Shown here: piece by piece, positions 35,342 to 45,907 of the stretch
How positions within the stretch are numbered: the first letter of the stretch is position 1
How the letters are laid out: each line of letters starts with the position of its first letter
NCBI GenBank assembly: GCA_951813085.1
Contig: OX638348.1
Coordinates: forward strand, 1,063,627 to 1,127,626
Direction: 5' to 3'
Origin: an uncultured Opitutaceae bacterium
GTDB taxonomy: Bacteria > Verrucomicrobiota > Verrucomicrobiia > Opitutales > Opitutaceae
DNA: 64,000 nt
Translations under genes and position numbers: made by a program
The notes under the pieces: generated by a model
What the model was told of the DNA's origin: nothing
Database searches by the model: none
What the model saw: the letters and a program-made list of their open reading frames with translations, nothing else

Positions 35342-38104
35342 TCAATCGGAATCGTTTTCAGCAGTCGATTCCGGCTCGGTTTCGCGCTTGCGAGCGCCTC
35401 TGAAGAGACTCCAGTCAGGATCGGAAATCGTACCGGTCAAGGACACCTCGAAGATTCCGCTGACGAGGTCCAGCGGCAGGGTCGCGATCTGTATCAGCGG
35501 CACGGATCGGAAGGGCTGGAGCTGGGCCTTGAAGTCGAGGTCGCCCTCTTCGAGATCGTAGTTGCCGCCGCTTTTGATCTGGGCGACGGGACCTTTCAGC
35601 CTGAGTTCGGGGAACTCGACGTAGCGCTTGTTGACGTCGAACGCGCCTTCCGCGTCCTCGAACTTGAGGGTAGCGATCGGGAGTCCGGCGTTGTCGAAGA
35701 GCCGCGAGAGCCCGCCGAAAAGCTGCAGCTGATAGAAGTCGGCTCCAGAAATCTGATACGTGCCCTTGCCGTCGAAGGACTGCGAGTCGCCGACGATGCC
35801 CTTGCCCTGGAACGTTAGGCTGGCGATGCCTCCGTAGCTGGAAAGCTCTTCGGGCGAGAACTCATTGGCAGAGCTTTCTTCGTCGTTGGCCGCGAAGTAG
35901 GTGGCGGAGGCTCCGAGCGTATTGCCGAAATGGGCGTCGTCGAGGGAGACGTTCAAGTCAATGTCCTCGCCGCGCACTTCGGCATCGGCCGTGAGAACTC
36001 CGCTGGCAAGGTCAGCGGTAACGGAGCGAATGCTGGCCCTGTCGTTGGCAACCAGGACGTCAGCGCTCACGGAATCAAGCGGATAGTGGAAGTAGCTGAA
36101 TGCGTGATCGGAGTCCACCTGCAGATCGACGCTATAGGTGAAGTCACCCTTGTGGCGAACGCTGGAGGACTTCGCGCGCACACGCGGCGGGATTTGATAG
36201 CCGTAGGGTTCGAGGATTTCTTCTACGTTCTCGCGTACTTCGTAGATGACGTCGGGTCCGATGCTTACGTCGATCGTCGACTCGGCATCGAGCCAAAGGG
36301 CGCTCATCTTGAACTGGTCGTCGCGCGGATCCCGGTCGATGGAAAATTGGAAGTCGCCGCGGACGTAGCCTTCCTCGCGGTTGAGGTTGAGGTCGTAGAG
36401 GTCGAAGTAGCGCTGGAGAATGAACATGCGCAATTCGATGTCCTTCATGGGATGGCCGCGGATGCCCAGGTCTTCGCCCAGCGCATAGCCCGTGAGCCAC
36501 AGGGTTTCCGGACGCTTGATGATCTGGCTGGAATCCATGAGGCAGTAAAAGCCTTCTTCCGGAAACTCGAAATTGCTCCAGAGCTCGGTCCACCATTCTT
36601 CAGGGATCCAGCCGTTGACGGTGCTCGGGTTGAAGGTGCCGTCGATGAGCATGCGCCGCTTCAGGGTCTCGAGGTCAAGGTCTACGGATAGCCATCCGCC
36701 CTGTTTGCCGCTGCGTAGCCAGAGATTGGGGACGCTGAGCTGATTGCCCTCCAGGTTCGCCTCAGCGATCACGCGATCGAAGGGAGCGTCCAGGGAAGTG
36801 ATGCGATCGACCACCAGGGACGCTTCGACGCTTTTCGGGCGCAGGGCGCCGTCGAATGTGGCGACCAGATTAATCTCGGGCGGGTCGATGACTTCAATCA
36901 AGGAATCGATCGGCTGGTCGGCGAGCTCGGGCCTAACCTCTAGCGCGATATCCTTCGCTAGGGCGATCATCCCGGGCGTCGGAGATCCCGACAGGTTCAC
37001 GGTCGCGGTTTTGGCGACGGGGTCGACGATGGTGGACAGCTCCCAAGCGGAATCGACGATGTTGACGAATGCTTCCGCGCCCCAGGCGCCGTCTTCGAGC
37101 GCTGATGCGTTGAGGAAGAGATTGGAAGCGTACTTGATCGATTGGCCTCCAGAGTCCATGGAAAGCGCTGCTTTGCTGGGTTGCCAGGCCTCGGCGCTTG
37201 GGAAGGTATCCCAATCCGCTTCCAGCTCGATTTCGCGCGCGAAGCGATTCCCTTGTCCTGCGAGCGAGCCTACCTGCGCATCGAGGCGGAGGAATTGGCC
37301 GAGAGTGGATTGGATACCGATCCGAATGTCGCGGACGAGGACCTGATCTTTCCAACGTCCTTCGACTGCGGTGAGAACCGCTTCCAAATTGCGCTGGCTC
37401 TTTCTGGGAGCGTCGATGAGGAAGCGCCCTTCAAGGCCTTCTACGTGAGATAGCGCTTCTTTCGCATCCCACGCCTTCTTGTGGAATTCGACTAGCTGCT
37501 GGCTCAGAGGCTTGACGGGTTCCGTTTGCTCGGGCGGTAGAATGCCCTCGAGATCGACGATGCCGATGAGGCTCGCTCGGGCGCCGCCGAAGCGAAACTT
37601 GGAGCGCTCGATCGACCAGCCACGCAATTCGTTCAACGCGTGAAGATCGATTTGGTCGATGATGGGCTCGGGCACTCCCGACGGGGAAAGCAGGGCAGGC
37701 ACGATGAGAGATCCGTTTTGCACGTCGAGCTCGCTGAGCCGCGTTTGGCTAAAGAGGAAGAGGGCGGGGTCTACTTTGAATTGGATACGGTCCGCTCGAG
37801 CGATTTCGGACTGAAGGTCCGTGGAGTAGAGGCTGGGCTTATCTATAGTGATGCGCCCATTCGGTTTCAGGCGAATGCCGGACATGCTGAGAGTGATGCC
37901 TTGGGCTTTCAATTCTCGTTCCAGCAATTGCACGAGGACGTCTGGCATATCGGTCTCGTCGATCGTAGCCACGTAGGCGAAGACGCAAATGGAGAGCGCG
38001 AGCAATCCGACCCCTATCGTGTAGACGAAGTCGAGGGCAGCTTTGCATATTAGGCATGCGCTGTGCCAAGCGCAGCGGCGTTTCGACTTAGTCTCGGTTC
38101 CCAA
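35342..38104 (-). CDS. Large AsmA-like membrane-anchored protein
   Basis: A 920-residue protein with a single N-terminal transmembrane segment (residues about 28-48) followed by a long beta-rich region with AsmA/DUF3971-like repeats; the C-terminal ~200 residues (S-L-T-F-Q-G-K-G-I-V-G-D-S, then YVEFPELRLKGPVAQIKSGG) are the most AsmA-like, ending with P-L-I-Q-I-A-T-L-P-L-D. AsmA/TamB-type proteins bridge inner and outer membranes and are implicated in lipid transport or outer-membrane assembly. Here it is the last gene of a minus-strand operon with an ABC exporter, a GldG-like and a DUF4340 protein, 20 bases after the latter, so it probably acts with them at the envelope. No lesion is seen. 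Confidence 0.75.
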   Translation of the reverse strand: MGTETKSKRRCAWHSACLICKAALDFVYTIGVGLLALSICVFAYVATIDETDMPDVLVQLLERELKAQGITLSMSGIRLKPNGRITIDKPSLYSTDLQSEIARADRIQFKVDPALFLFSQTRLSELDVQNGSLIVPALLSPSGVPEPIIDQIDLHALNELRGWSIERSKFRFGGARASLIGIVDLEGILPPEQTEPVKPLSQQLVEFHKKAWDAKEALSHVEGLEGRFLIDAPRKSQRNLEAVLTAVEGRWKDQVLVRDIRIGIQSTLGQFLRLDAQVGSLAGQGNRFAREIELEADWDTFPSAEAWQPSKAALSMDSGGQSIKYASNLFLNASALEDGAWGAEAFVNIVDSAWELSTIVDPVAKTATVNLSGSPTPGMIALAKDIALEVRPELADQPIDSLIEVIDPPEINLVATFDGALRPKSVEASLVVDRITSLDAPFDRVIAEANLEGNQLSVPNLWLRSGKQGGWLSVDLDLETLKRRMLIDGTFNPSTVNGWIPEEWWTELWSNFEFPEEGFYCLMDSSQIIKRPETLWLTGYALGEDLGIRGHPMKDIELRMFILQRYFDLYDLNLNREEGYVRGDFQFSIDRDPRDDQFKMSALWLDAESTIDVSIGPDVIYEVRENVEEILEPYGYQIPPRVRAKSSSVRHKGDFTYSVDLQVDSDHAFSYFHYPLDSVSADVLVANDRASIRSVTADLASGVLTADAEVRGEDIDLNVSLDDAHFGNTLGASATYFAANDEESSANEFSPEELSSYGGIASLTFQGKGIVGDSQSFDGKGTYQISGADFYQLQLFGGLSRLFDNAGLPIATLKFEDAEGAFDVNKRYVEFPELRLKGPVAQIKSGGNYDLEEGDLDFKAQLQPFRSVPLIQIATLPLDLVSGIFEVSLTGTISDPDWSLFRGARKRETEPESTAENDSD

Positions 38105-38124
38105 TGCCCTCTCCTTTATCCTGC

Positions 38125-40056
38125 TTAGTTTGCGTCGGCCTGGGTTGGGGGATTCTCTGCGGCGCCATCAAGGGGGCGGTTGGGGTCGAAGGGCTCTTCC
38201 GGGATCGGTCGTTTCACGCGTTCGAATATGACCTCGCTAAAGGCGTCGATAAACGATTGGCGCAATTCGAAGCGTGTATTTTTCTCTATGGAGCCACCTG
38301 CGAGCAAGGGACCGCCCGTGAGTTCGGTCAGATAGATTTCGATCGTCTCCGTTTGGCCGGCATCGGCGTTGGCCCATTGGAAGGTCGCCTTAAGCTGGTA
38401 GGCCCAGGTTTGGCGTCTTCCCGCGATTTCAATATTAGATGCGTAGGTATCCGACAAATACAATTTCACTGTCAACGGCGAGAGCGCGTCCATGAGGGCG
38501 ATAGGCAGATTTCCTTCTTCGGCGGACGCGTCGAGGAGCGTCTCGCCGCTAGCGAGGCGAGTGATGGAAAGAGAAGTAATGCTGGCATCGTCGGGAATCT
38601 CGTACAGTCGACGGTCCGCGTATCGATAGGCCTCGTCTTGAATGTTCTGTAGAATGTCGTCGGATACGAGGTATACGAAATCAGCATTGGCGAGCTTAAC
38701 GTACCGATAGGCACGGTCCTCACGGCTGCGCGATCCTATCAGCAGGGTCTCCTCTAGGGTGGAATCGAGTTCCTCGTCCTGGTCCTTGATCCGTGTAGAT
38801 GCGATGCTGATCGCAAACTCGGGGACCTCCAAACCATACTCCTCCAGATCGGCCGCAGTAGGGGAGTCGTGCACGAATCCCGAGCTGCTTGGAGTCGCTA
38901 CCGCGGTCACTTTGTTGAGCCAGCCGAGGGCTTCCTCTACCGCTTCGGTCGAACCCTTTGCCCGGGTGATCCCTTGCTCTTCGTCCGGAATCAGGATTTC
39001 CCATTCAAGGGTCTCCAGCTTTTGCAGCGAGAATGATTCCGCATTGCCCTGCTCGAACGTTACCGAAGTGGCGTGGATGGCATCGATTTCGAAAATGCGG
39101 CGATCTCTCAAATTCGTCTGCGCATTCTCGATCTGCTCGAGCGTGTCGATTTCAATCTCGAAGATCGTATCCCGATTTTCCAGCTTTGCGTAGCGTATGG
39201 TCGGATTGTTCTGGTCAACGGGGTTGCCCACCTCGAGCGCTTCCCGGCTTTGGTCGGACTCGACCGCGATACGCAGCAGTGGCTCTTCCAGTCCGTAAAG
39301 CGCAATATCGGTCGGAGTTGGCTGGAGAATTCGCAGGCTTTTCAGGTCCAAGAGCTGACCCAGAAGGGTGTTCACCTCGATCGCGTCCGCGCGACTTCGT
39401 ATCGGCGTTTCCAATGCCCACTGGTCGTTTGTCTTGGAAACGCGGGTACGTAGATTATTGGCGGATTTGAGTTGGAGGTTCCAGGAGTCGACCTCGAAAA
39501 TATTGAAGCGGAATATCCTGGGATTGCGGAGGCTTTCGATATCGATCGACAAGCTATCGAGAAGGCTACGGTCCACGACGTGTACATGGGAGCGATCTAC
39601 TGAAAGCAAATATAGGTGATCGCCTACTGCGGTGGCGTTTCCTATCCCGACCGTGTAGCGATTCTCTCCGCTACCAAATTCCAAGCTCAATTCTGGCGGA
39701 GCTAGGCCAAACTCGGCTAAGGTGGAACCTGTTTGGCTAGGTCGGTCCACTCCGAATGAGACTTTTGTGTCCAAAAATTGGAGTTGTGTTAAGATTCGCT
39801 CAACCGCAAACGCGTTGGCAGGCCAATTGTAGGGTTCGGTAAGCATCCATTCACCCTCGATCTTTTCCAAAGCGATGGAACGGTTTTCCTGGAAGTCCGA
39901 AATGCGAAGGTAGTCGAGGTCCACAGCGAGCGTTGCGATCTCGTTGCGGTCGGCATCGCTCGAGCCGGAACCTTCGGTCCAGGGATCTATATAAAATATA
40001 TAGGTAAGCAGGACCAGGAGGATGACGAGAAGCGTAAGTGTTATTTTAAGTCGCAT
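38125..40056 (-). CDS. DUF4340 domain-containing protein
   Basis: A 643-residue protein with one N-terminal membrane segment (residues about 4-23) and repeated copies of a beta-rich module typical of DUF4340: blocks such as ALEKIEGEWMLTEPYNWPA, then VGDHLYLLSVDRSHVHVVD and YVKLANADFVYLVSDDILQN. DUF4340 genes usually follow GldG/ABC-2 transporter genes, exactly as here (seven bases after the GldG-like stop). The protein probably sits in the periplasm, anchored in the inner membrane, as part of the exporter. Its biochemical role is unknown. Confidence 0.88.
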   Translation of the reverse strand: MRLKITLTLLVILLVLLTYIFYIDPWTEGSGSSDADRNEIATLAVDLDYLRISDFQENRSIALEKIEGEWMLTEPYNWPANAFAVERILTQLQFLDTKVSFGVDRPSQTGSTLAEFGLAPPELSLEFGSGENRYTVGIGNATAVGDHLYLLSVDRSHVHVVDRSLLDSLSIDIESLRNPRIFRFNIFEVDSWNLQLKSANNLRTRVSKTNDQWALETPIRSRADAIEVNTLLGQLLDLKSLRILQPTPTDIALYGLEEPLLRIAVESDQSREALEVGNPVDQNNPTIRYAKLENRDTIFEIEIDTLEQIENAQTNLRDRRIFEIDAIHATSVTFEQGNAESFSLQKLETLEWEILIPDEEQGITRAKGSTEAVEEALGWLNKVTAVATPSSSGFVHDSPTAADLEEYGLEVPEFAISIASTRIKDQDEELDSTLEETLLIGSRSREDRAYRYVKLANADFVYLVSDDILQNIQDEAYRYADRRLYEIPDDASITSLSITRLASGETLLDASAEEGNLPIALMDALSPLTVKLYLSDTYASNIEIAGRRQTWAYQLKATFQWANADAGQTETIEIYLTELTGGPLLAGGSIEKNTRFELRQSFIDAFSEVIFERVKRPIPEEPFDPNRPLDGAAENPPTQADAN

Positions 40057-40063
40057 AGCGGCG

Positions 40064-41536
40064 TTATTGCCTTCGGGCGAGATACATAAGAATTCCGAGC
40101 AGACCGACGAGGAGAGGCGGGCCTAGCCATATAATGTAGCGTGAGAGCAGCAGTTGTTCCATGCTCAAGTCGAGCTTCACCTTCTGAATAGGCCGTGGAG
40201 GTATATTCAGCTGGGCGACGCGGTCGATGGCATAGTTGATCGCGTTTAAGGCGAGGAACAAGTTTCCGGAGTCCTGTATTCGATAGTTGGTGATAAAATT
40301 GGCTGTGCCAAATACAATCAAGCGGCCACCTGGAAGGCTGATCCCTAGGGAGGAATCGACTTTTCTCTCCGATACGGCCGCTACACGTATGGGACCTTTC
40401 AAGTCGACTACAGGATCGTACTCTGGAAAGCCCTCTTTCTGATAGTTCTTTTCTCCCCAGCTCATGTCTGAAGTCGCCATGAGCTCAGTCACGATTAGCG
40501 ATTCGTCGATAGGCCGTCCTGGATCCTCGCGAACGACTCGGGCGCGATCGGTTATGAGCGACATGTTCATCTTCAAGAGCTCTTCGGTGATCGGATGCGG
40601 CTTGAACCGCCTCACCATGAGGTCTCCCCCGTTGATGAGGTCTCGATTGCTGGTTTCGACGGCGATGGCGTTGTCGGTAAGGATTCCCCATTCGAAGAGG
40701 AGATCGTCCAGGCCGTGGTCGGAGCCAGGCTCCAAGAGAAGCAGGATGCGACCGGAATTGCGCCGGAGATAGCTCTTAAGAAGCTCTTGCTCTCGAGGAA
40801 GGAGTCGGGATTGGGGGGCCGGCACGACGACAAGGGCAGCATCCTCAGGGACTTCTTCATGATTGGACAGTTCCAATATGCCCGTAGATAAGTTGCGGCT
40901 CCTTAGCTCGTCCAAAAGCTTGGATATCCCCCGCTCGGGCGTAAAGTCATTGGTGTACAGCTCCCCATGTCCTGAGGTGAAGTAGATCTTGGGAGGTTCC
41001 TCTTCGGTGATTTCTAGTATGGACCGCGTAAATACGGTTTCGCCGAGGAATTCCTGGATCTCGTTGTCGGCTACACGATACAGTTCATCAATCTCGACGA
41101 TGACAGGATTCGGGCTCGATTGGGAATTGAAGATGATCGCGTTCTCATTCGTGATTCCGAGTTCCTTGGCGCGGCGCGTCTGCTGGTACAGATCGATGTA
41201 CTCGACGGTTACCCGGTTGGATCCTTGGTCGCGCGTTTCGTATTCGTATTCACTCAGCATCGACTTCACATCGTAGTAGATGTCGCGCACGCCGAGATTC
41301 GGGCTTTGCTCCGAAAGAGTAACGATGACTTGAATGGGTTCCTCAAGCTGCTGAAGGTAGGCGACCGTTTGAGCGGAGAGCGTGTACGAGCGTCCGATCG
41401 TCGTATCGATGCGCGTGTAGGACCGCATGGCGATGGCGTTGATCGCAGCGAGAATAAGGAATACCAGTATGAATTGAGCGATCGCGTGCAAGCGGTCGAC
41501 GATTCGATTGGACTGATAGGATTCGATTAGATTCAT
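40064..41536 (-). CDS. GldG-family ABC transporter auxiliary protein
   Basis: A 490-residue protein with an N-terminal membrane helix (about 20-40), an extracytoplasmic domain and a C-terminal helix (about 465-485) ending in R-R-Q. The opening I-D-T-T-I-G-R-S-Y-T-L-S-A-Q-T matches the GldG/ABC_transp_aux domain (F-D-L-T...-Y-T-L-S), and ITEEEPPKIYFTSGHGE is the conserved strand with the G-H-G-E motif of the family. GldF/GldG/GldA were described in gliding Flavobacterium, but the module is spread well beyond gliding bacteria. It follows the ABC permease by four bases. Confidence 0.88.
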   Translation of the reverse strand: MNLIESYQSNRIVDRLHAIAQFILVFLILAAINAIAMRSYTRIDTTIGRSYTLSAQTVAYLQQLEEPIQVIVTLSEQSPNLGVRDIYYDVKSMLSEYEYETRDQGSNRVTVEYIDLYQQTRRAKELGITNENAIIFNSQSSPNPVIVEIDELYRVADNEIQEFLGETVFTRSILEITEEEPPKIYFTSGHGELYTNDFTPERGISKLLDELRSRNLSTGILELSNHEEVPEDAALVVVPAPQSRLLPREQELLKSYLRRNSGRILLLLEPGSDHGLDDLLFEWGILTDNAIAVETSNRDLINGGDLMVRRFKPHPITEELLKMNMSLITDRARVVREDPGRPIDESLIVTELMATSDMSWGEKNYQKEGFPEYDPVVDLKGPIRVAAVSERKVDSSLGISLPGGRLIVFGTANFITNYRIQDSGNLFLALNAINYAIDRVAQLNIPPRPIQKVKLDLSMEQLLLSRYIIWLGPPLLVGLLGILMYLARRQ

Positions 41537-41540
41537 GCGT

Positions 41541-42302
41541 CTAACTTCCGCCCTCGCGGTATTCCAGAATAAGTATGCTTAGGAAGAGGAACGCTAGGGA
41601 GCAGCTAATATAGAGGACGATTGCTCGCGTGTCGATAATCCCAGAAGAAAAGTCCCGCATGTGCTGGAGAACATCGGTATGGTTGGCCAGAGCCTCGACC
41701 CATTGGGGCTGGTTGGCCCATGGTAGGGCCAGTTCGTCTAGGAAGCTGCCCACGACGATAAATCCGAATACGAGCGAGAAGCTGACGATGCCGGCAATAA
41801 GCTGGCTGCGCGTGAGCGAGCTGGAAAATATGCCGAGGCTTAGAAATAGGCAGCCGCTCACAGCAACGTAAGCATATCCCCCAATAATTGGATACGGATC
41901 GAAAATGGAGTCTTCCTGCACGAAGGAATAGAAAAGGATGTGGAAGCTGGCGGTGAAGGCCCAAAGAAATCCGTAGTAGACATAGCCAGCGCAAAACTTC
42001 GATAGAATCACTTCGGTCGCCGTAACCGGAGTCGTCATGAGCGTCTCGATAGTGCCCACGGCCCGTTCATCGGCCACGCTTTTCATCGTAAGCAGCGGGA
42101 CCATGAAAAACACGGGGAGGAAAAAGAGACGGAAAAAAGTGACCGATGGATTTTCCTCCTTCGGATCGCCCGCGTAGTCGAGCAGGATCAACTGAAACAG
42201 GAACCCCATTATGAGCAGGAAAAGGAACGCTGCGATGTAAGTGCTGGGATTTATGAAGAGCTTCCAAAGCTCGTTTCGCAATAGGGTAGTAAAGTGCCTC
42301 AT
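41541..42302 (-). CDS. ABC-2 type transporter permease (GldF-like)
   Basis: A 253-residue integral membrane protein with six predicted transmembrane helices, typical of ABC-2 permeases (R-N-E-L-W-K-L-F-I-N-P at the start, then Y-I-A-A-F-L-F-L-L-I-M-G; M-K-S-V-A-D-E-R-A-V-G-T-I-E-T-L in the cytoplasmic loop is the most diagnostic element). I chose ATG 42302 because it leaves one base after the ATPase stop; an upstream in-frame ATG at 42425 would reach far into the ATPase gene. It forms the membrane part of the exporter with the ATPase at 42304. Confidence 0.92.
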   Translation of the reverse strand: MRHFTTLLRNELWKLFINPSTYIAAFLFLLIMGFLFQLILLDYAGDPKEENPSVTFFRLFFLPVFFMVPLLTMKSVADERAVGTIETLMTTPVTATEVILSKFCAGYVYYGFLWAFTASFHILFYSFVQEDSIFDPYPIIGGYAYVAVSGCLFLSLGIFSSSLTRSQLIAGIVSFSLVFGFIVVGSFLDELALPWANQPQWVEALANHTDVLQHMRDFSSGIIDTRAIVLYISCSLAFLFLSILILEYREGGS

Positions 42303-42303
42303 C

Positions 42304-43365
<1,062 letters not shown>

Positions 43366-43522
43366 GTTTTGAGGCTCGCTTTCTAGCGTGTCAGCGATTT
43401 CGGAAAAGAAAGATCGGCTTCAACTCGGCCGCAATCCCAATATGTATTCGATGGATAGGAGCCGATCGGATTGTCGTTTTGCGCTTCAATTTGATCTGTG
43501 ACCGCAATCGGGGCAAGCGCGT

Positions 43523-44503
43523 TCATTTTTCGATCGAAACTTCTCCCGCTCGGATCTGGGCTTGCGAGCCGTCTGGACGCTCCAGGATCAAGGCGCCGTG
43601 GGTGTCTATGCCCCTTGCGATGCCAGTAACGCGCGAGCTTCCTTGGAGGAGGCTGACTTCGCGGTTCTCAAGGGAGTCGTAGGAAGGCCACTTTTCCTTG
43701 AGTAGGGGACGGAAGGCATCGGAAACGAATTGCTCATAGGCGAGCATGACGCGGCCTGAGAGGGCAGCCGTGAATCGATTCAAGTCCTGGGCTTGCCCGG
43801 TCTCTTGCCTGATCGACGTCGCAATGGCCTGAAGCTCTAGGGGCCAGTCTTCGTAAGCGCCGTTGATATTGAGGCCGATCCCGAGCACGAGATCGCGGGT
43901 CTGGTCGGCATCCATGCGGGCTTCCGTGAGGATGCCTGCCACTTTCTTCCCCTCTATTAATAGATCGTTGGGCCACTTGACGTTGCTGTCCACACGGAAG
44001 AACGCGTTCACGCATTCGCATATGTTAATCCCCATCCAAAGGGTGAACGTGGAAAGGCGGGCGGGCGAAACTGCGGGACGGAACGCGAAGCTGGCATAGA
44101 GGTTTCCATTTTCCGGACTGTGCCACTGGCGTCCCAGGCGTCCACGCCCTTCGGTTTGCTCCCGAGCGAGAACGAGAGCAGGGACTTCGTGACCATTAGC
44201 GAGCAAACGCTCCGCTTCGGTATTGGTGCTGTCTATCTCCTCCTTGACGACGATTTTAAGGGCGCTTGCCGAGCGGGGAAGCGAGGCTTGGATCAGGGCT
44301 TCGTTCAGCGAGTCCGGTCTTCGCGTGAGCCGGTACCCTTTGCTCCGCACGGCTTCGAAATCGAATCCCTGCAAGCGGAGCTTCTCCATGTGAGACCAGA
44401 TGGCGACACGCGAAATTCCCAGGCTTTCCGCTATCCGGCTTCCGGATACGAAATCGTTTCGAGCAGCGAGGAGCTCTTTCAGGATGAGGACTTCTTTATT
44501 AAT
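43523..44503 (-). CDS. birA: Biotin--[acetyl-CoA carboxylase] ligase / biotin repressor, unusual start
   Basis: The ligase domain is complete: G-R-G-R-L-G-R-Q-W (biotinoyl-AMP loop), K-W-P-N-D-L-L (conserved KWPND), G-K-K-V-A-G-I-L-T-E and V-L-G-I-G-L-N-I. It attaches biotin to carboxylase subunits. A winged-helix DNA-binding domain precedes it in the same frame (SGSRIAESLGISRVAIWSHM), so the protein is a BirA-type bifunctional regulator. No ATG, GTG or TTG lies before that domain: the only in-frame ATG (44389) would remove it, and an in-frame TAG closes the frame just upstream. ATT at 44503 is the likeliest start codon by position. The region coincides with a dispersed repeat (44501-44520), which may have displaced the original start. 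It follows nadC by 30 bases. Confidence 0.85.
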   Translation of the reverse strand: MNKEVLILKELLAARNDFVSGSRIAESLGISRVAIWSHMEKLRLQGFDFEAVRSKGYRLTRRPDSLNEALIQASLPRSASALKIVVKEEIDSTNTEAERLLANGHEVPALVLAREQTEGRGRLGRQWHSPENGNLYASFAFRPAVSPARLSTFTLWMGINICECVNAFFRVDSNVKWPNDLLIEGKKVAGILTEARMDADQTRDLVLGIGLNINGAYEDWPLELQAIATSIRQETGQAQDLNRFTAALSGRVMLAYEQFVSDAFRPLLKEKWPSYDSLENREVSLLQGSSRVTGIARGIDTHGALILERPDGSQAQIRAGEVSIEK

Positions 44504-44520
44504 GGTGAGTAGTGAATGGG
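44501..44520. repeat. Dispersed GTGAATGG repeat arm between nadC and birA
   Basis: AATGGTGAGTAGTGAATGGG matches the arms of the element at 7165-7306 and the arm at 33811. It occupies most of the nadC-birA gap and overlaps the expected birA start. Confidence 0.6.
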
Positions 44521-44533
44521 GAGACTAGCTGAG

Positions 44534-45463
44534 TTAGTCCCAGTCGAGGGCGATATCGACCCAAACGCTTTTGTGGACGAGGGCTCCGGTGGAAATGAAA
44601 TCAGTTCCGAGCTTTCGGAGAGCTGGAATTGTATCCAGAGTTACGTTACCGCTGATTTCCGTTGCGGCACGGCTTCCTATGCGGGTGATTGCTTTCTCGA
44701 GGTCTTCAGTCGAAAAATTGTCGAGGAGTATCACGTCGACTTGGGCGGCAAGGGCGGCGTCGATCTGGTCAAGCCGATCGACTTCCATTTCGACAAGGAG
44801 GTGTGGATTGCGTTCGCGCGATTGCCTGACGGCGGCTTGGGCGGCCTGAGTCAGGCCGCCCTCAAGCGAGGCGAGATGGTTGTCCTTCAGCATGACGCGA
44901 TCGAAAAGCCCCATGCGATGGTTCCAACCGCCGCCGCAAGCGACCGCGTACTTCTCGAGGTAGCGATATCCCGGCGACGTTTTTCGCGTATCGAGGAGTC
45001 GGGTGACGCTGCCTTCGAGGGCCGCGACATACAACCGAGTGGTGGTGGCGATGCCGCTTAGTCGCTGCAGGAAGTTGAGCAAGGTCCGTTCAGCGGTAAG
45101 GGTGGATTGCAGAGGTCCGCAAATTCGAGCGATGGACTCGCCCGCCTCGACGGGGTCGCCATCGTTAGTGAATGCGTCCAATGAAAGCTGCCCATCGAAT
45201 GCTTCGAGGACGAGCGGGGCGAGCGCCATGCCGCAAAGTGTGAGCGATTCACGGGCGCGGAGGGTGGCGGAAACGGATTGATCGGAAGCCAGCAAGGCGC
45301 TGGAGGGGTCGCCTGTTGTGACTGGCTTTTCCCGGAGGCCGGAGCCGCAGGTGTCTTCATTTACAGCGAGCGCAATGAGTTGCCGGATGGGTTCCGGATC
45401 CAATTCGTCCCAGCGAATCTGCTGGCAACAGGCATTGACGATCTCTTTTGTGTTTGCGGGCAC
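44534..45463 (-). CDS. nadC: Nicotinate-nucleotide pyrophosphorylase (carboxylating), quinolinate phosphoribosyltransferase
   Basis: A 309-residue enzyme that converts quinolinate and PRPP into nicotinate mononucleotide, the third step of de novo NAD synthesis. Signature residues are clear: E-R-T-L-L-N-F-L-Q-R-L-S-G-I-A-T (binding helix), LDTRKTSPGYRYLEKYAV, G-G-G-W-N-H-R-M-G-L-F-D and L-K-D-N-H. The DNFS motif near residue 248 and S-G-N-V near 268 complete the barrel. Length is normal. The nadA and nadB genes for the first two steps are at 59.5-62.1 kb on the other strand. The start ATG 45463 faces the small gene at 45542 across a 78-base divergent region. Confidence 0.95.
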   Translation of the reverse strand: MPANTKEIVNACCQQIRWDELDPEPIRQLIALAVNEDTCGSGLREKPVTTGDPSSALLASDQSVSATLRARESLTLCGMALAPLVLEAFDGQLSLDAFTNDGDPVEAGESIARICGPLQSTLTAERTLLNFLQRLSGIATTTRLYVAALEGSVTRLLDTRKTSPGYRYLEKYAVACGGGWNHRMGLFDRVMLKDNHLASLEGGLTQAAQAAVRQSRERNPHLLVEMEVDRLDQIDAALAAQVDVILLDNFSTEDLEKAITRIGSRAATEISGNVTLDTIPALRKLGTDFISTGALVHKSVWVDIALDWD

Positions 45464-45541
45464 TGAATCAGGGTTATCCTATTCGAAGGCATCAATATAA
45501 AGTATAAAATGGCGCGATTGAGCGTATTGGAAAATCAACCT

Positions 45542-45835
45542 ATGAATCTAGACGAATTCAAATCCACGATTGAAAATGGGGATAGTCCGCCCGATGGGTT
45601 GGGCGATCCATTGAAAGCGCTATGGTACGAGGCGAAAGGCGATTGGGAACGGGCCCACGACTTGAGCCAAAGCGCGGGTAATCGCGATGGGGATTGGGTG
45701 CATGCCTACCTGCATCGAGTTGAAGGCGATTTGTCTAACGCTTCCTATTGGTACAGCCGCGCGGGTCGATCTCGATTTGATGGATCCTTGGCGGAGGAGT
45801 GGGATGCGATCGTCGGGGAAATGCTGGCTGGCTAG
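45542..45835 (+). CDS. Conserved hypothetical small protein
   Basis: A 97-residue soluble protein without cysteines, rich in Trp, Asp and Gly (LKALWYEAKGDWERAHDLSQ, DWVHAYLHRVEGDLSNASYW). The pattern suggests helix-turn-helix repeats of TPR type and I recall similar short proteins in proteobacteria and Verrucomicrobia with no assigned function. ATG 45542 is chosen because the extra residues from 45509 look non-homologous. It is divergent from nadC. Confidence 0.7.
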   Translation: MNLDEFKSTIENGDSPPDGLGDPLKALWYEAKGDWERAHDLSQSAGNRDGDWVHAYLHRVEGDLSNASYWYSRAGRSRFDGSLAEEWDAIVGEMLAG

Positions 45836-45907
45836 AAGGGTGAACGTTCGGCTGGGGTTGGGGCCATTCGGAGATCGGCTATAGCCTGTTTACCGTTGCC
45901 TGTGCGG

